From positions 1-6,972 of the forward strand of contig JAIVJE010000353.1 of NCBI GenBank assembly GCA_020200195.1: DNA of 6,972 bases, given 5' to 3'. The notes under the pieces are model-generated. The model searched no databases. It saw only the letters and a program-made list of their open reading frames with translations, and had not been told where the DNA came from. The position numbers and the translations under genes are program-made. Source of the DNA: Acidobacteriota bacterium (GTDB lineage Bacteria; Acidobacteriota; Vicinamibacteria; Vicinamibacterales; 2-12-FULL-66-21). Below are positions 1 through 5,972 of the stretch, piece after piece; positions within the stretch are counted from its first letter, which is position 1, and the number at the start of each line of letters is the position of its first letter.

Positions 1-597
1 GGCGTAGTCCTCGCGATAGATCCAGGCGATCGCCAGGAAGTGAGGAAGCTGCCACAAAAACACGATGCCGAACAGCACCCACGCACCGCGCGACAGGTCG
101 CCCGTAGCCGCGGCCCAACCGATGACTGGCGGCAGTGCACCCGGTATCGCCCCGACGACTGTGGCGAACGACGTTCTCGGTTTCAGCGGCGTGTACACGG
201 CCGCGTAGGTCAGCAGCGTGACGAGCGCCATCACGGCGCTGAGCACGTTCACACCGAGCGCGAGCATGAGGAGGCCGGCCGCCGAGAGTCCTGATGCGTA
301 GACCAGCGCGTCGCGCATCGGCAGCCGGCCATCCGGCATCGGGCGCAGGCATGTTCGGCGCATCAGCCCATCCCGGCGCCGCTCCAGGATCTGGTTGAAG
401 GCAGAAGCCCCCCCAGCGACGAGTCCGGTGCCGGCGACGGTGCAAAGCAGCGGGACGACGGAGAGGTCGCCGCGCCCCATGGCATAGCCAGCCAGTGTCG
501 ACGCCACGACGAGCAGATTGAGGCGCGGCTTCGCGAGGGCGATGAAATCGGCGGTCCGCGCCCGAGCCGCCGGTAGAGCGACCGCTCCAGTCTTCAT
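1..597 (-). CDS. ctaB: Haem O synthase (protohaem IX farnesyltransferase), C-terminus cut by window edge
   Basis: This UbiA-family membrane prenyltransferase transfers the farnesyl group to haem B to give haem O for haem-copper oxidases. I translated 199 codons from ATG at 597 without any frame break; the gene runs off the left edge. Family landmarks seen are the AKPRLNLLV start of helix 1, the polyprenyl-diphosphate site NQILERRRDGLMRRT (about residues 68-82), YTPLKPRTSFATVVGAIPGALPPVIGW, and FLWQLPHFLAIAWIYREDYA near the edge. The start is supported by an ATGA overlap with the upstream ctaA stop, which implies translational coupling in one operon. The diphosphate site has RRD where related enzymes usually have an acidic residue followed by a hydrophobic one before the last Asp, and the following TCLRP replaces the usual T-x-N-RP. 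The rest looks functional. Other UbiA enzymes are unlikely given the PHFLAIAW and GALPP motifs. Confidence 0.93.
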   Translation of the reverse strand, partial: MKTGAVALPAARARTADFIALAKPRLNLLVVASTLAGYAMGRGDLSVVPLLCTVAGTGLVAGGASAFNQILERRRDGLMRRTCLRPMPDGRLPMRDALVYASGLSAAGLLMLALGVNVLSAVMALVTLLTYAAVYTPLKPRTSFATVVGAIPGALPPVIGWAAATGDLSRGAWVLFGIVFLWQLPHFLAIAWIYREDYA

Positions 598-1383
598 CCG
601 CGCGCCCCGGCCGGCGCCGCCGCGCCAGAAACCAGCTGCCCGTCGCGCCGTTCCGGCAGCCGGTCAAACCACGGCCGGAAGCTCCGGAGCGTGAGCACCA
701 CGGACGTCGCCAGGAGCAGCGCGCCATTGACCACATGCGCCGTGTTGATGACGGGCTGCAGGCCGGAAAGCACGACGAACGCGCCGAGCGTCGCCTGCAG
801 CGCAACGAGCAGCACGAGGAGCACCGCCGGGCGCACAAGCTCACGGCGGCCACGATGGTGGAACCACACGTGGCCGGCGGTCGCGAGAATCGCCGCGGTC
901 ACGAGCACCGCGCCGATCCGGTGCGCGAAATGGATTGCGATCGCGACTGACCACACCGGCGGGAGGATGCGGCGGAATGCCAGCGGAAAATCTGGAATCG
1001 CCAGGCCCGCACCGGCCGATGGAAATCGGCGCGGGGAGATAGAACAGTACGGTGATGCCGCCGAGCAGTCCCTGCAGAATGACTGCGGCGAGCGCCGCGA
1101 CCGCGAGCCGGCGCACCCACCGCCGCGGCTCGACCCACCACGTCCACGCCGCCAGGATGATCGTCAGAAAGCCGACCGCGCTGGCGATCATCCGATGCCC
1201 GTGCTCGTAAAAGATTCCGCCGACCATTTTTTCGAGCGGAAACGAAAACATGAACCACCCGTACGTGTTCGGCCAGTCGGGCACCGAGAGGCCTGAGCCG
1301 GTGCTCGTCACCATGCCGCCTGCGGCAATCAGCAGTACGGTCGAGGCGGCCACGAGGATGGCAAAGCGATTCAGCGCTTTCAT
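594..1383 (-). pseudogene. ctaA: Haem A synthase (COX15/CtaA), frame-broken and apparently internally deleted
   Basis: Haem A synthase oxidises the C8 methyl of haem O to a formyl group. The family has eight membrane helices in two similar halves. Frame one (from ATG 1383) gives helix 1, TGSGLSVPDWPNTYGW, helix 2 with YEHGHRMIA (H61, H63) and helix 3 with LQGLLGGITVLF, then LPAPISIG. At CCGG (1012-1015) the protein jumps to another frame: AGLAIPDFPLAF, helix 6 with HFAHR, helix 7 LQATLGAFVVL, helix 8 NTAHVVNGALLL, stop at 594. Family members normally continue ISIG with a His-Ala-Gly helix 4 and a helix 5 ending in a TGAGLA-type motif; both are absent. Total length is about 262 residues against the usual 300 or more. 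I infer a deletion between two similar GCGGGCCTGGC-like stretches that also shifted the frame. The second-half parts look well kept, so the lesion is recent or an assembly error. It starts 14 bp after the lipoprotein stop and overlaps ctaB. Confidence 0.85.
1012..1015 (-). other. Frame break and putative deletion junction in ctaA
   Basis: The upstream frame is required up to Gly123 (codon 1017-1015) and the downstream frame from the Ala codon at 1010-1008, leaving one surplus base. The junction replaces the codon expected for the helix-4 haem-ligand histidine. The missing region would hold the end of the first four-helix half and the first helix of the second half. Confidence 0.75.
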
Positions 1384-1397
1384 TGCACGTTTGAACT

Positions 1398-2156
1398 CTA
1401 TTGCACGTTGAACGTGAAGTTCAGGTCCTTCGATTCCTTATCGCCGATCGTGACGCTGTGGGTCCGGACACCGAGTTTCTCATGCCAGGCTTCGACGACG
1501 TAGGTGCCTGGGGGGACGTCTTTGATCTCGAACGTGCCGGCGTTGGCGGTGACCGCGAAATAGGGATGGTCGAGGACGCCAGCGTAGGCCGACATCCATC
1601 CGTGCACGTCGCACTTGAACGGGACCATCACCTCGCGGGCGGTGAAAGTCTTTGTGTTCTTCATGCCCTGTATCGCCTGCCCGAAATTGAACTCCTGGTT
1701 CACGTCCGGCAGGGCGTGTACGTTGTGAAGAGTCGGATCACTGTTGATGATCTCGAGCGGCTGTCCGACCCGGAGGCCGAAGACGTGAGGCATATAGCGG
1801 CACCCCTTCTGATCCAGCTTCGCCGGCGCAGAAGGCGTTTCGAAGTAGTAATTGGCGAGACCGTCCTTCACGTACACGAATACATTCTCGAGGCCGCCGC
1901 CGCTCACCTTAATAGTCTCGACCGAAACGGCGTCCTTGTTTTCGCGGAGGCACACGGGGTCGCTTGCCATCTTGATTTGCGCATTCCCGGGCGCGGCTCC
2001 TTCGAACACGACCTTCCCTGACACGCGACCTACAGTCGCGGGGTTGACCCGTTTTGCGTCCGGTGGTGGCCCCGCGGGGGGAGGCGGTTGTCGCTCACTG
2101 CACGCCGCAGACAGAAGCAGCAAGACGCCGAACGCCTGCAAACTACTCGGTCGCAT
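1398..2156 (-). CDS. Cupredoxin-like lipoprotein with C-terminal carboxypeptidase-regulatory-like domain
   Basis: This 252-residue exported protein was probably acylated at Cys19: a short hydrophobic stretch (V11-L15) ends in LSAAC and is followed by a proline-rich linker (about 23-33). Residues 43-195 are beta-rich and carry candidate metal ligands: H144 and H147 in NSDPTLHNVHAL, then C182, H185 and M188 in KCDVHGWM. This His...Cys-x2-His-x2-Met arrangement resembles type-1 copper sites of plastocyanin/azurin proteins, though the spacing is not classical. C69 and C119 could form a disulfide. Residues 200-230 (GTFEIKDVPPGTYVVEAWHE) look like a small carboxypeptidase-regulatory beta-sandwich. 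It stands first in an operon with ctaA and ctaB, so a role in electron transfer or copper handling around cytochrome oxidase is reasonable but inferred. The start has only a weak AAAGG one base from ATG; no better in-frame start exists because the signal sequence begins here. Confidence 0.85.
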   Translation of the reverse strand: MRPSSLQAFGVLLLLSAACSERQPPPPAGPPPDAKRVNPATVGRVSGKVVFEGAAPGNAQIKMASDPVCLRENKDAVSVETIKVSGGGLENVFVYVKDGLANYYFETPSAPAKLDQKGCRYMPHVFGLRVGQPLEIINSDPTLHNVHALPDVNQEFNFGQAIQGMKNTKTFTAREVMVPFKCDVHGWMSAYAGVLDHPYFAVTANAGTFEIKDVPPGTYVVEAWHEKLGVRTHSVTIGDKESKDLNFTFNVQ

Positions 2157-2170
2157 ACCTTTGGTTGAAT

Positions 2171-2176
2171 ATCATA
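2171..2176 (-). promoter_or_regulatory. Possible -10 element of the lipoprotein-ctaA-ctaB operon
   Basis: On the minus strand TATGAT (5 of 6 matches to TATAAT) lies 14 bp before the lipoprotein ATG. A start site about 7 bp downstream would leave a leader of roughly 8 nt, fitting the poor Shine-Dalgarno sequence. No good -35 is seen at 16-18 bp, so this is weak. Confidence 0.3.
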
Positions 2177-2221
2177 TCGCGGCGTGGGTACTCTCCGGCT
2201 GAGGCTTGTCAGGTTTACGGG

Positions 2222-2242
2222 TCGCGGATCTACGCGGATTAG
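2222..2242 (-). repeat. Solitary inverted copy of the ATCCGCG repeat motif
   Basis: Read on the minus strand this stretch gives AATCCGCGTAGATCCGCGAC, the same AATCCGCGT plus GATCCGCG pairing that forms the tandem units at 2423-2607 on the plus strand. It is therefore a related element in opposite orientation, about 180 bp from the array. Confidence 0.55.
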
Positions 2243-2283
2243 TACGGATAGTACGGCCGGTTGCGCCGCGCGTGGTCGCCCGC

Positions 2284-2345
2284 GAGGGTGATCGTGCGGA
2301 CAAACAGCCGGTGATCATTCGCTGCTTGTCCACACGATCACCCTC
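2284..2345 (-). repeat. 25-bp inverted repeat with 12-nt loop
   Basis: The arms are 2284-2308 and 2321-2345, starting GAGGGTGATCGTG and ending CACGATCACCCTC, with loop CGGTGATCATTC. They differ at two positions. As plus-strand RNA these would be C-A mismatches, but as minus-strand RNA both become G-U wobbles, so the minus transcript forms an unbroken 25-bp stem. No U-run follows, so it is not an ordinary intrinsic terminator. It could be an mRNA-processing or stabilising hairpin after the M23 gene, or a small palindromic mobile repeat. Confidence 0.75.
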
Positions 2346-2354
2346 ACACCCGAT

Positions 2355-2375
2355 CAGCCGGCCACAGGCCGGCTG
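2355..2375. repeat. 9-bp GC-rich hairpin
   Basis: CAGCCGGCC and GGCCGGCTG pair perfectly around the loop ACA. It lies 10 bp from the larger inverted repeat. There is no T-run on either side, so terminator function is not supported. Confidence 0.6.
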
Positions 2376-2422
2376 CGCAACCGGAGGTCTGCTTGCCCCT
2401 CCGATCCGTGACAACCCGCGCA

Positions 2423-2607
2423 AATCAGCGTCTCGTCAAATGGTTTGATCCGTCGTGATCCGCGTCCCGTTGATAGTTTTGATCCGCGCGAATCCGCGTG
2501 TCGTCGATAGTTTTTGATCCGCGTCGAATCACGTCTCGTTGATGATTTCTCGATCCTTGGTGAATCCGCGTCTCGTCGATCGGATTGGTCCGTGGTCAAT
2601 CCGCGTT
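2423..2607 (+). repeat. Array of degenerate 34-36-bp tandem repeats
   Basis: Anchors of the form AATCCGCGTCTCGT recur at about 2423, 2457, 2491, 2527, 2563 and 2598, giving steps of 34, 34, 36, 36 and 35 bp. Each unit then carries GTYGATNGTTTT and a second GATCCGCG half. Units are roughly 70-85% alike by eye. The last partial unit enters the stop codon of the M23 gene. Unlike CRISPR arrays there are no unique spacers; the whole unit is repeated. Function is unknown. Confidence 0.8.
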
Positions 2608-3970
2608 ACGAGGTGGTTCGCAGCTTCCGCAGGATGCGATCCTCGATCCAGTGCGCATCCCACCACTCGACGGGGTTCACCATGCGGCCGTTGACGAGAA
2701 ACGTGAAGTGCAGATGGTCGCCGCCGGCCAGGCCGGTCATACCGCTGCGGCCAAGCTGCTGCGTTTTGTCCACCATCTGCCCGGGCTGCACGTCGATCGA
2801 CGACAGGTGTGCGTAGAGCGATTGCACGCCCATCCCATGATCGACGATGACGCAGTTGCCGTAGATCCCCAGCTCGTCCGCAAACAAGACCTTGCCGCGG
2901 TTGGCGGACACGATCGGCGTCCCCGCGAACGACGCGAGGTCGAAGCCGAGGTGCGTCTGTTGATCCACCTCTTTTCCCTTGTACACATACGTTCGGTGGT
3001 CCGCGAACGCGGACTCGACGGCCGTGTTCGTGAATGGATGGAACACAATCCCGCGCCACAGCATTTCGGGCGCCGTCTGCTTGGCGAACGAGGCGATCTT
3101 CTCGGCGTTCTTGCGACGCAGCTCGCCATTGATCACGAGGAACTTCGCGAGCGCGTCCCCCTCGGGCCGTACGTCGGTGGTCCCTTCGAGAATCGCCCGG
3201 ACGACGCGGTCGAGGAAGCGGTCTTCGAGCTGGATCCGGCTGCGTTTGAACGGCTTCGGGAACACTCGAAAGTCGAGATCCGCCCGTCCCGTGTTGCCGG
3301 CCTCGTCGCGCGCGAAGGCGCGGATGGGCGTGTTGCGGTCCTGATCGTGGAGCAGCGCGAAGAACGCCACGCGAACCGCGGGGTCGGAGATCCTCACGCC
3401 TTCGACCGTGGCGCCGCTTGCCGGATACCCCGGATACTCGACGTCGCCCACGAGTACTCCCGACTGCACGTCGGCGGGGGAGACGCGATACACAACCATT
3501 TCGGAGCCGCCGTGGTTGATGAAATGAAACGTCGAGATGACCGAGACGCGCGGGCGTTCGAGTCGCACCTGCACGTCACGCGTGGCCGTCGACTCCACGG
3601 TCCTGATGCCGTAGACCACTTTCCGCGACGCCGTTACCACCAGCCGGGCCGGACCGGATTGGAGATCGGGGACGGTCTTTCGCCCGATCTCCTGGGACAC
3701 GCGCAGGCGATCCGCGCCATCCTGGCGGACGTTCGCGCCCTTGGGATCGCTCAGCGAAAACAGCGGTGTTTCTTTCCCGTTCTGCTGCAGGACCACGCGC
3801 AGTCCGGCGAGTAGGGGGGCGGCGACGGCGATCTCGAGCGGCGTCGAGACCCCGACGAACTTTTCAGGCTTCGCGATCTCGATCGAGGGTCCCGACATCC
3901 GTCCGGCGACGAGGAATACGCCTCCGGCGGCGAGCGTGAGTACAAAGATGAGGCCGAGCAGATAGCGCAT
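2606..3970 (-). CDS. Membrane-anchored M23 (LytM-type) metallopeptidase
   Basis: This 454-residue protein has an N-terminal signal anchor (about residues 4-22, LLGLIFVLTLAAGGVFLVAG), then a long beta-rich periplasmic stretch (about 28-235) with Ig-like features such as FARDEAGNTG, a helical linker (about 240-310), and a C-terminal M23 domain. Zinc ligands are visible as H340 and D344 (THLGFDLAS) and H421 of the HLH motif (GGDHLHFTF), with H388 in SLYAHLSS as the catalytic-site histidine. All family residues are present, so an active glycyl-glycine-type or D,D-endopeptidase on peptidoglycan cross-links is expected; the exact bond is not readable from sequence. The start is the first Met before the anchor helix, with no Shine-Dalgarno but a TATGAT box 6 bp upstream. 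The tandem repeat array begins at its stop codon. It appears unrelated to the cytochrome genes. Confidence 0.92.
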   Translation of the reverse strand: MRYLLGLIFVLTLAAGGVFLVAGRMSGPSIEIAKPEKFVGVSTPLEIAVAAPLLAGLRVVLQQNGKETPLFSLSDPKGANVRQDGADRLRVSQEIGRKTVPDLQSGPARLVVTASRKVVYGIRTVESTATRDVQVRLERPRVSVISTFHFINHGGSEMVVYRVSPADVQSGVLVGDVEYPGYPASGATVEGVRISDPAVRVAFFALLHDQDRNTPIRAFARDEAGNTGRADLDFRVFPKPFKRSRIQLEDRFLDRVVRAILEGTTDVRPEGDALAKFLVINGELRRKNAEKIASFAKQTAPEMLWRGIVFHPFTNTAVESAFADHRTYVYKGKEVDQQTHLGFDLASFAGTPIVSANRGKVLFADELGIYGNCVIVDHGMGVQSLYAHLSSIDVQPGQMVDKTQQLGRSGMTGLAGGDHLHFTFLVNGRMVNPVEWWDAHWIEDRILRKLRTTS

Positions 3971-3976
3971 CCGGTG

Positions 3977-3982
3977 ATCATA
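3977..3982 (-). promoter_or_regulatory. Possible -10 box giving a leaderless M23 transcript
   Basis: TATGAT on the minus strand ends 6 bp before the ATG at 3970, so transcription would begin at or next to the A of the start codon. The -35 region, GCGACG with 18-bp spacing, is poor (3 of 6). The lack of any Shine-Dalgarno sequence is consistent with leaderless initiation. Confidence 0.35.
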
Positions 3983-3989
3983 ACCTCCG

Positions 3990-4019
3990 TTGACGGAGGA
4001 CGTCGCCGCTTGGTAACAT
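3990..4019 (+). promoter_or_regulatory. Sigma-70-type promoter of the tRNA-Glu gene
   Basis: TTGACG (3990-3995, 5 of 6 matches) and TAACAT (4014-4019, 4 of 6) are separated by 18 bp. A start at about 4026 leaves a 15-nt 5' leader before the tRNA. The -35 lies in a small palindrome, CCTCCG-TTGA-CGGAGG (3984-3999), between this promoter and the divergent M23 box. Confidence 0.6.
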
Positions 4020-4040
4020 TTACGGTTCCTGTCGGACCGG

Positions 4041-4115
4041 GCCGGTATCGTCTAGGGGTCAGGACACGTGGTTCTCAGCCACGGGACCGGGGTTCGAATC
4101 CCCGTACCGGTACCA
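4041..4115 (+). tRNA. tRNA-Glu (anticodon CUC), CCA encoded
   Basis: A full cloverleaf can be drawn. The acceptor stem GCCGGTA/TACCGGT has a G-U first pair; the D-stem is GTCT/GGAC; the anticodon stem CGTGG/CCACG encloses loop TTCTCAG with anticodon CTC at 4074-4076. The T-stem CGGGG/CCCCG encloses TTCGAAT. Discriminator A4112 and genomic CCA (4113-4115) complete it. It reads GAG codons. The 3' end faces a tyrosine integrase gene 20 bp away, the classical setting of an attachment site. Confidence 0.96.
4092..4115 (+). other. Inferred attachment site at the tRNA 3' end
   Basis: Tyrosine integrases commonly recombine within the T-arm to 3' end of a tRNA and restore it with element-carried sequence. 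The integrase stop codon lies 20 bp beyond the CCA and the tRNA 3' end points into the element, so this is the expected junction. No convincing second copy of the sequence occurs in the window, so the core limits are unknown. Confidence 0.5.
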
Positions 4116-4538
4116 ATTCTTTATCCCGCAAGCTGTCAGTGACTTGTCGCGGATTCCTCTGCGGGGTCTTCGCTGTCCGCGAAGCTCTGTTTGGTCGGAT
4201 CTTGAAAGATTCTTGAAAGTTTGTGCGCGGCTTCGATCTTCGGATCGAACTTCTTGCCTCCTTCCAGCCGTTCAACGGCCGCCTGCAACGCTTCCAGCCG
4301 CTGATTGTCGTAGCGCTCGGTCGTGAGGATCGACGCGTGACCAAGCAGGTCGCGCACCTGCGCAAGCGGAACACCGCGCTCGACCAGTCTTGAGGCGTAC
4401 TCGTGCCTCAGGTCGTGCCAGTGCAGGTTGATGTCACGGAACCGCTGCTGGCACTCGACAGACAGGTCCTTATAGCGGCCCTTGCGCCAGCGAGGATGGA
4501 TGCCGTGAGCCTTGAGCACGGCCACGACCCACGTTTCT

Positions 4539-4541
4539 CGA
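4539..4541 (-). other. Second frame break in the integrase gene
   Basis: The upstream frame reads FSNEAGEPLKTF and then drifts; the final frame resumes as ETWVVAVLKAHGIHPRW. One missing base at TTC-GA on the coding strand restores the protein. The sequence is not a long homopolymer. Confidence 0.7.
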
Positions 4542-5071
4542 ACGTTTTCAGGGGCTCCCCAGCCTCGTTGCTGAAGACCGGGACATCGTCGGCCTTGCGC
4601 TCGCCCGCACTGTCCAGCCGGAGCCACTCGAGCACGGCGACCAGCCGAGCGGTGCCGATTGGGACAACACGGGTCCGGCGGCTCTTCGTCGTCGTGCCCC
4701 GCAGTGTGATCATCCGCCGCTTCCAGTCGATGTCCGCGAACCGGAGGGCCAGCATCTCGCCGCGCCGCATGCCGGTGTCCACGGCGGCGATGATCATCGA
4801 CCGCAGATGCGGAGACGCGACCGCTAACAGTGCAGCCTCTTCCGCTTCGCTGATACGCCGGCGCCGCTTGTTGTCTTCCAGCTCCATCCGAATCAGCACT
4901 TCGGTGCCGCGACGGAATGGTGTTCGATCGACATAGTCGCGGCCGACTGCCCAGTTGAGCATGTGGCGCAGCAGTCCCAGCGTCCGATTGATGGACGCTG
5001 GGGTCAGCCGTCTGCCGTCCAGTCCATTGACCACGCGCGGCTGCTTCAGGTCCGCGACGAAGTCGTCGATG

Positions 5072-5080
5072 TCAGAGTCT
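5072..5080 (-). other. First frame break in the integrase gene
   Basis: The upstream frame reads ...RPIAEIKT and then goes off into TLTSTTSSRT and a stop at 5046. The next frame resumes as DIDDFVADLKQPRVVNG, the expected continuation. One missing base near AGACTCT on the coding strand explains it. There is no slippery heptamer here. Confidence 0.7.
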
Positions 5081-5470
5081 TGATCTCGGCGATTGGCCGC
5101 TCGCCGAACCGCTCGATCAACGGCTTCAGTCGGTAGTCGACGGTGGTGGACAGCGCGAGCCCCTTCGCGAGCACGTGTCGCTGCTTGTAGACCTCGGCGA
5201 ACTTGCCGAACGTCATCGGCGAGTTGTCCGCCGGCGGATCAATCCCTCGCTCGTCGAAGGTGCCATCCCTGATTGCGGCCGTCAGCTCGTCGAGCGCCTT
5301 GTCGGCCTCCGCCTTTGACTTGATCTCGCGGTTTGTCCACTTCGACAGGCTTACCCGCCTGCCGCGAAAGCTGCCCCACCATGCATGCTTGCAGCGATCG
5401 CGAGCACGTCCCTTGTGCTTGCAGATCTTGTGCAGACCCATCGTTCGTTCCTCCTTCCTCCGGCTCGCTG

Positions 5471-5698
5471 TCAGACGCCACCGAGCATTGAGCCGCCATG
5501 CACGGAATGATCTTCTTCCTGGGCACCTCGCGCGTATCGTTCCAACCAGGCGTCGATCCATTCGGGCTTCAGCCGAATTGAACGCCTGCCTCCGACCCGT
5601 ACGTGGCGCAACTCCTTTCGTTCGCAGGCCGTGTAGATAGTGTCGCGGCTCAAGCCCGCGTACTCCGCGGCTTCCCCAACGTTCAACCAAGGTTTCAT
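5471..5698 (-). CDS. Excisionase-type MerR-like helix-turn-helix protein
   Basis: This 75-residue DNA-binding protein has the compact excisionase/AlpA HTH layout: WLNVGEAAEYAGLSRDTIYTACERKEL (residues 4-30) is the winged helix-turn-helix, followed by the wing HVRVGGRRSIRLKPEWIDAWLERY (32-55). The last 20 residues are acidic to glycine-rich and probably unstructured. Such proteins direct the integrase toward excision or regulate its gene. ATG at 5698 follows AGGAGG with 7-bp spacing. The gene is directly upstream of the integrase gene with a 29-bp gap, so they form one operon. Unlike its partner it is intact. A role as transcriptional regulator rather than excisionase cannot be excluded. Confidence 0.85.
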   Translation of the reverse strand: MKPWLNVGEAAEYAGLSRDTIYTACERKELRHVRVGGRRSIRLKPEWIDAWLERYARGAQEEDHSVHGGSMLGGV

Positions 5699-5710
5699 CG
5701 CGCAACCTCC

Positions 5711-5728
5711 TGACGCGTCGCCGCGTCA
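5711..5728 (-). promoter_or_regulatory. GNRA-loop hairpin abutting the excisionase Shine-Dalgarno site
   Basis: On the minus strand TGACGCG-GCGA-CGCGTCA is a perfect 7-bp stem capped by a GCGA (GNRA) tetraloop. The SD follows at once, since the last A of the stem begins AGGAGG. It may affect translation of xis, or act at DNA level as a dyad binding site. Confidence 0.5.
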
Positions 5729-5866
5729 ACGCAACCGCGTCGAACCGTTTCGAGTGTGGATGCGCTCTGGCGCGCTGACCTGAGGCCGGCGCGCCGGGAA
5801 CAGTGGCGCGAGATGCGGGCTGTTGTTGCCGGCATCCAAGACCGGGACGCTGAGCGCCGCGGTTGT

Positions 5867-5887
5867 CGCACGACTCTCGGTCGTGCG
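5867..5887. repeat. 8-bp inverted repeat, 5-nt loop
   Basis: CGCACGAC and GTCGTGCG pair perfectly around TCTCG, about 170 bp upstream of the excisionase start. It could be an operator dyad or an RNA hairpin; no T-run follows. Confidence 0.5.
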
Positions 5888-5972
5888 TGCCGAAACGATG
5901 GGTCACACTGGCCGTGCTGTTCTCACGAACGGCCAGGCGATACAGCCATGCTCCGGTGGAGCACCGCTCGGC

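Larger units (their letters stand above)
2157..2605. other. 449-bp gene-free gap with repeats and hairpins
   Basis: No credible reading frame is present; the short frames here change meaning with every repeat unit and match nothing. The gap holds an inverted solitary copy of the ATCCGCG motif (about 2222-2242), a long inverted repeat (2284-2345), a GC-rich hairpin (2355-2375) and a tandem array (2423-2607). The adjoining genes both read on the minus strand. Confidence 0.8.
4136..5441 (-). pseudogene. Tyrosine recombinase (phage-type integrase), two frame breaks
   Basis: Three consecutive frames together give about 435 residues, a normal length. Frame 1 (ATG 5441) holds the N-terminus with a Cys/His pattern (ICKHKGRARDRCKHAWW), an arm-binding-like beta region and the start of a core-binding domain (TFGKFAEVYKQRHVLAKG). 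Frame 2 continues with DIDDFVADLKQ, the first catalytic Arg in DTGMRRGE (codon 4767-4765) and the beta-hairpin Lys in TTKSRRTRVVPI. Frame 3 holds HDLRHEYASRL (His codon 4417-4415), LLGHAS and the nucleophile Tyr in TTERY (codon 4312-4310). All catalytic residues survive. Breaks at about 5072-5080 and 4539-4541 each correspond to one missing base. The start has a strong SD, GGAAGGAGGAACGAACG before ATG. It lies 29 bp after the excisionase gene and ends 20 bp from the tRNA. Breaks may be decay or indel errors in the assembly. Confidence 0.88.

Noticed and set aside
691..1296. Plus-strand frame of 201 codons over ctaA
   Set aside because: Antisense to clear CtaA helices; low-complexity Arg/Pro-rich product.
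1401..2021. Plus-strand frame of 206 codons
   Set aside because: Antisense shadow of the lipoprotein gene with no motifs.
2355..2375. Rho-independent terminator for the M23 gene
   Set aside because: Stable stem but no T-run on either strand.
2423..2607. CRISPR array
   Set aside because: Whole units repeat with no unique spacers, repeats are degenerate, and no cas genes are present.
2585..3814. Long plus-strand frame of 409 codons
   Set aside because: It is antisense to the M23 gene, whose signal anchor and zinc motifs are complete on the minus strand; its Arg/Asp/His-rich product has no recognisable motif.
4539..5080. Programmed ribosomal frameshifting in the integrase
   Set aside because: No X-XXY-YYZ slippery heptamer in the right frame at either break, and two events would be needed.
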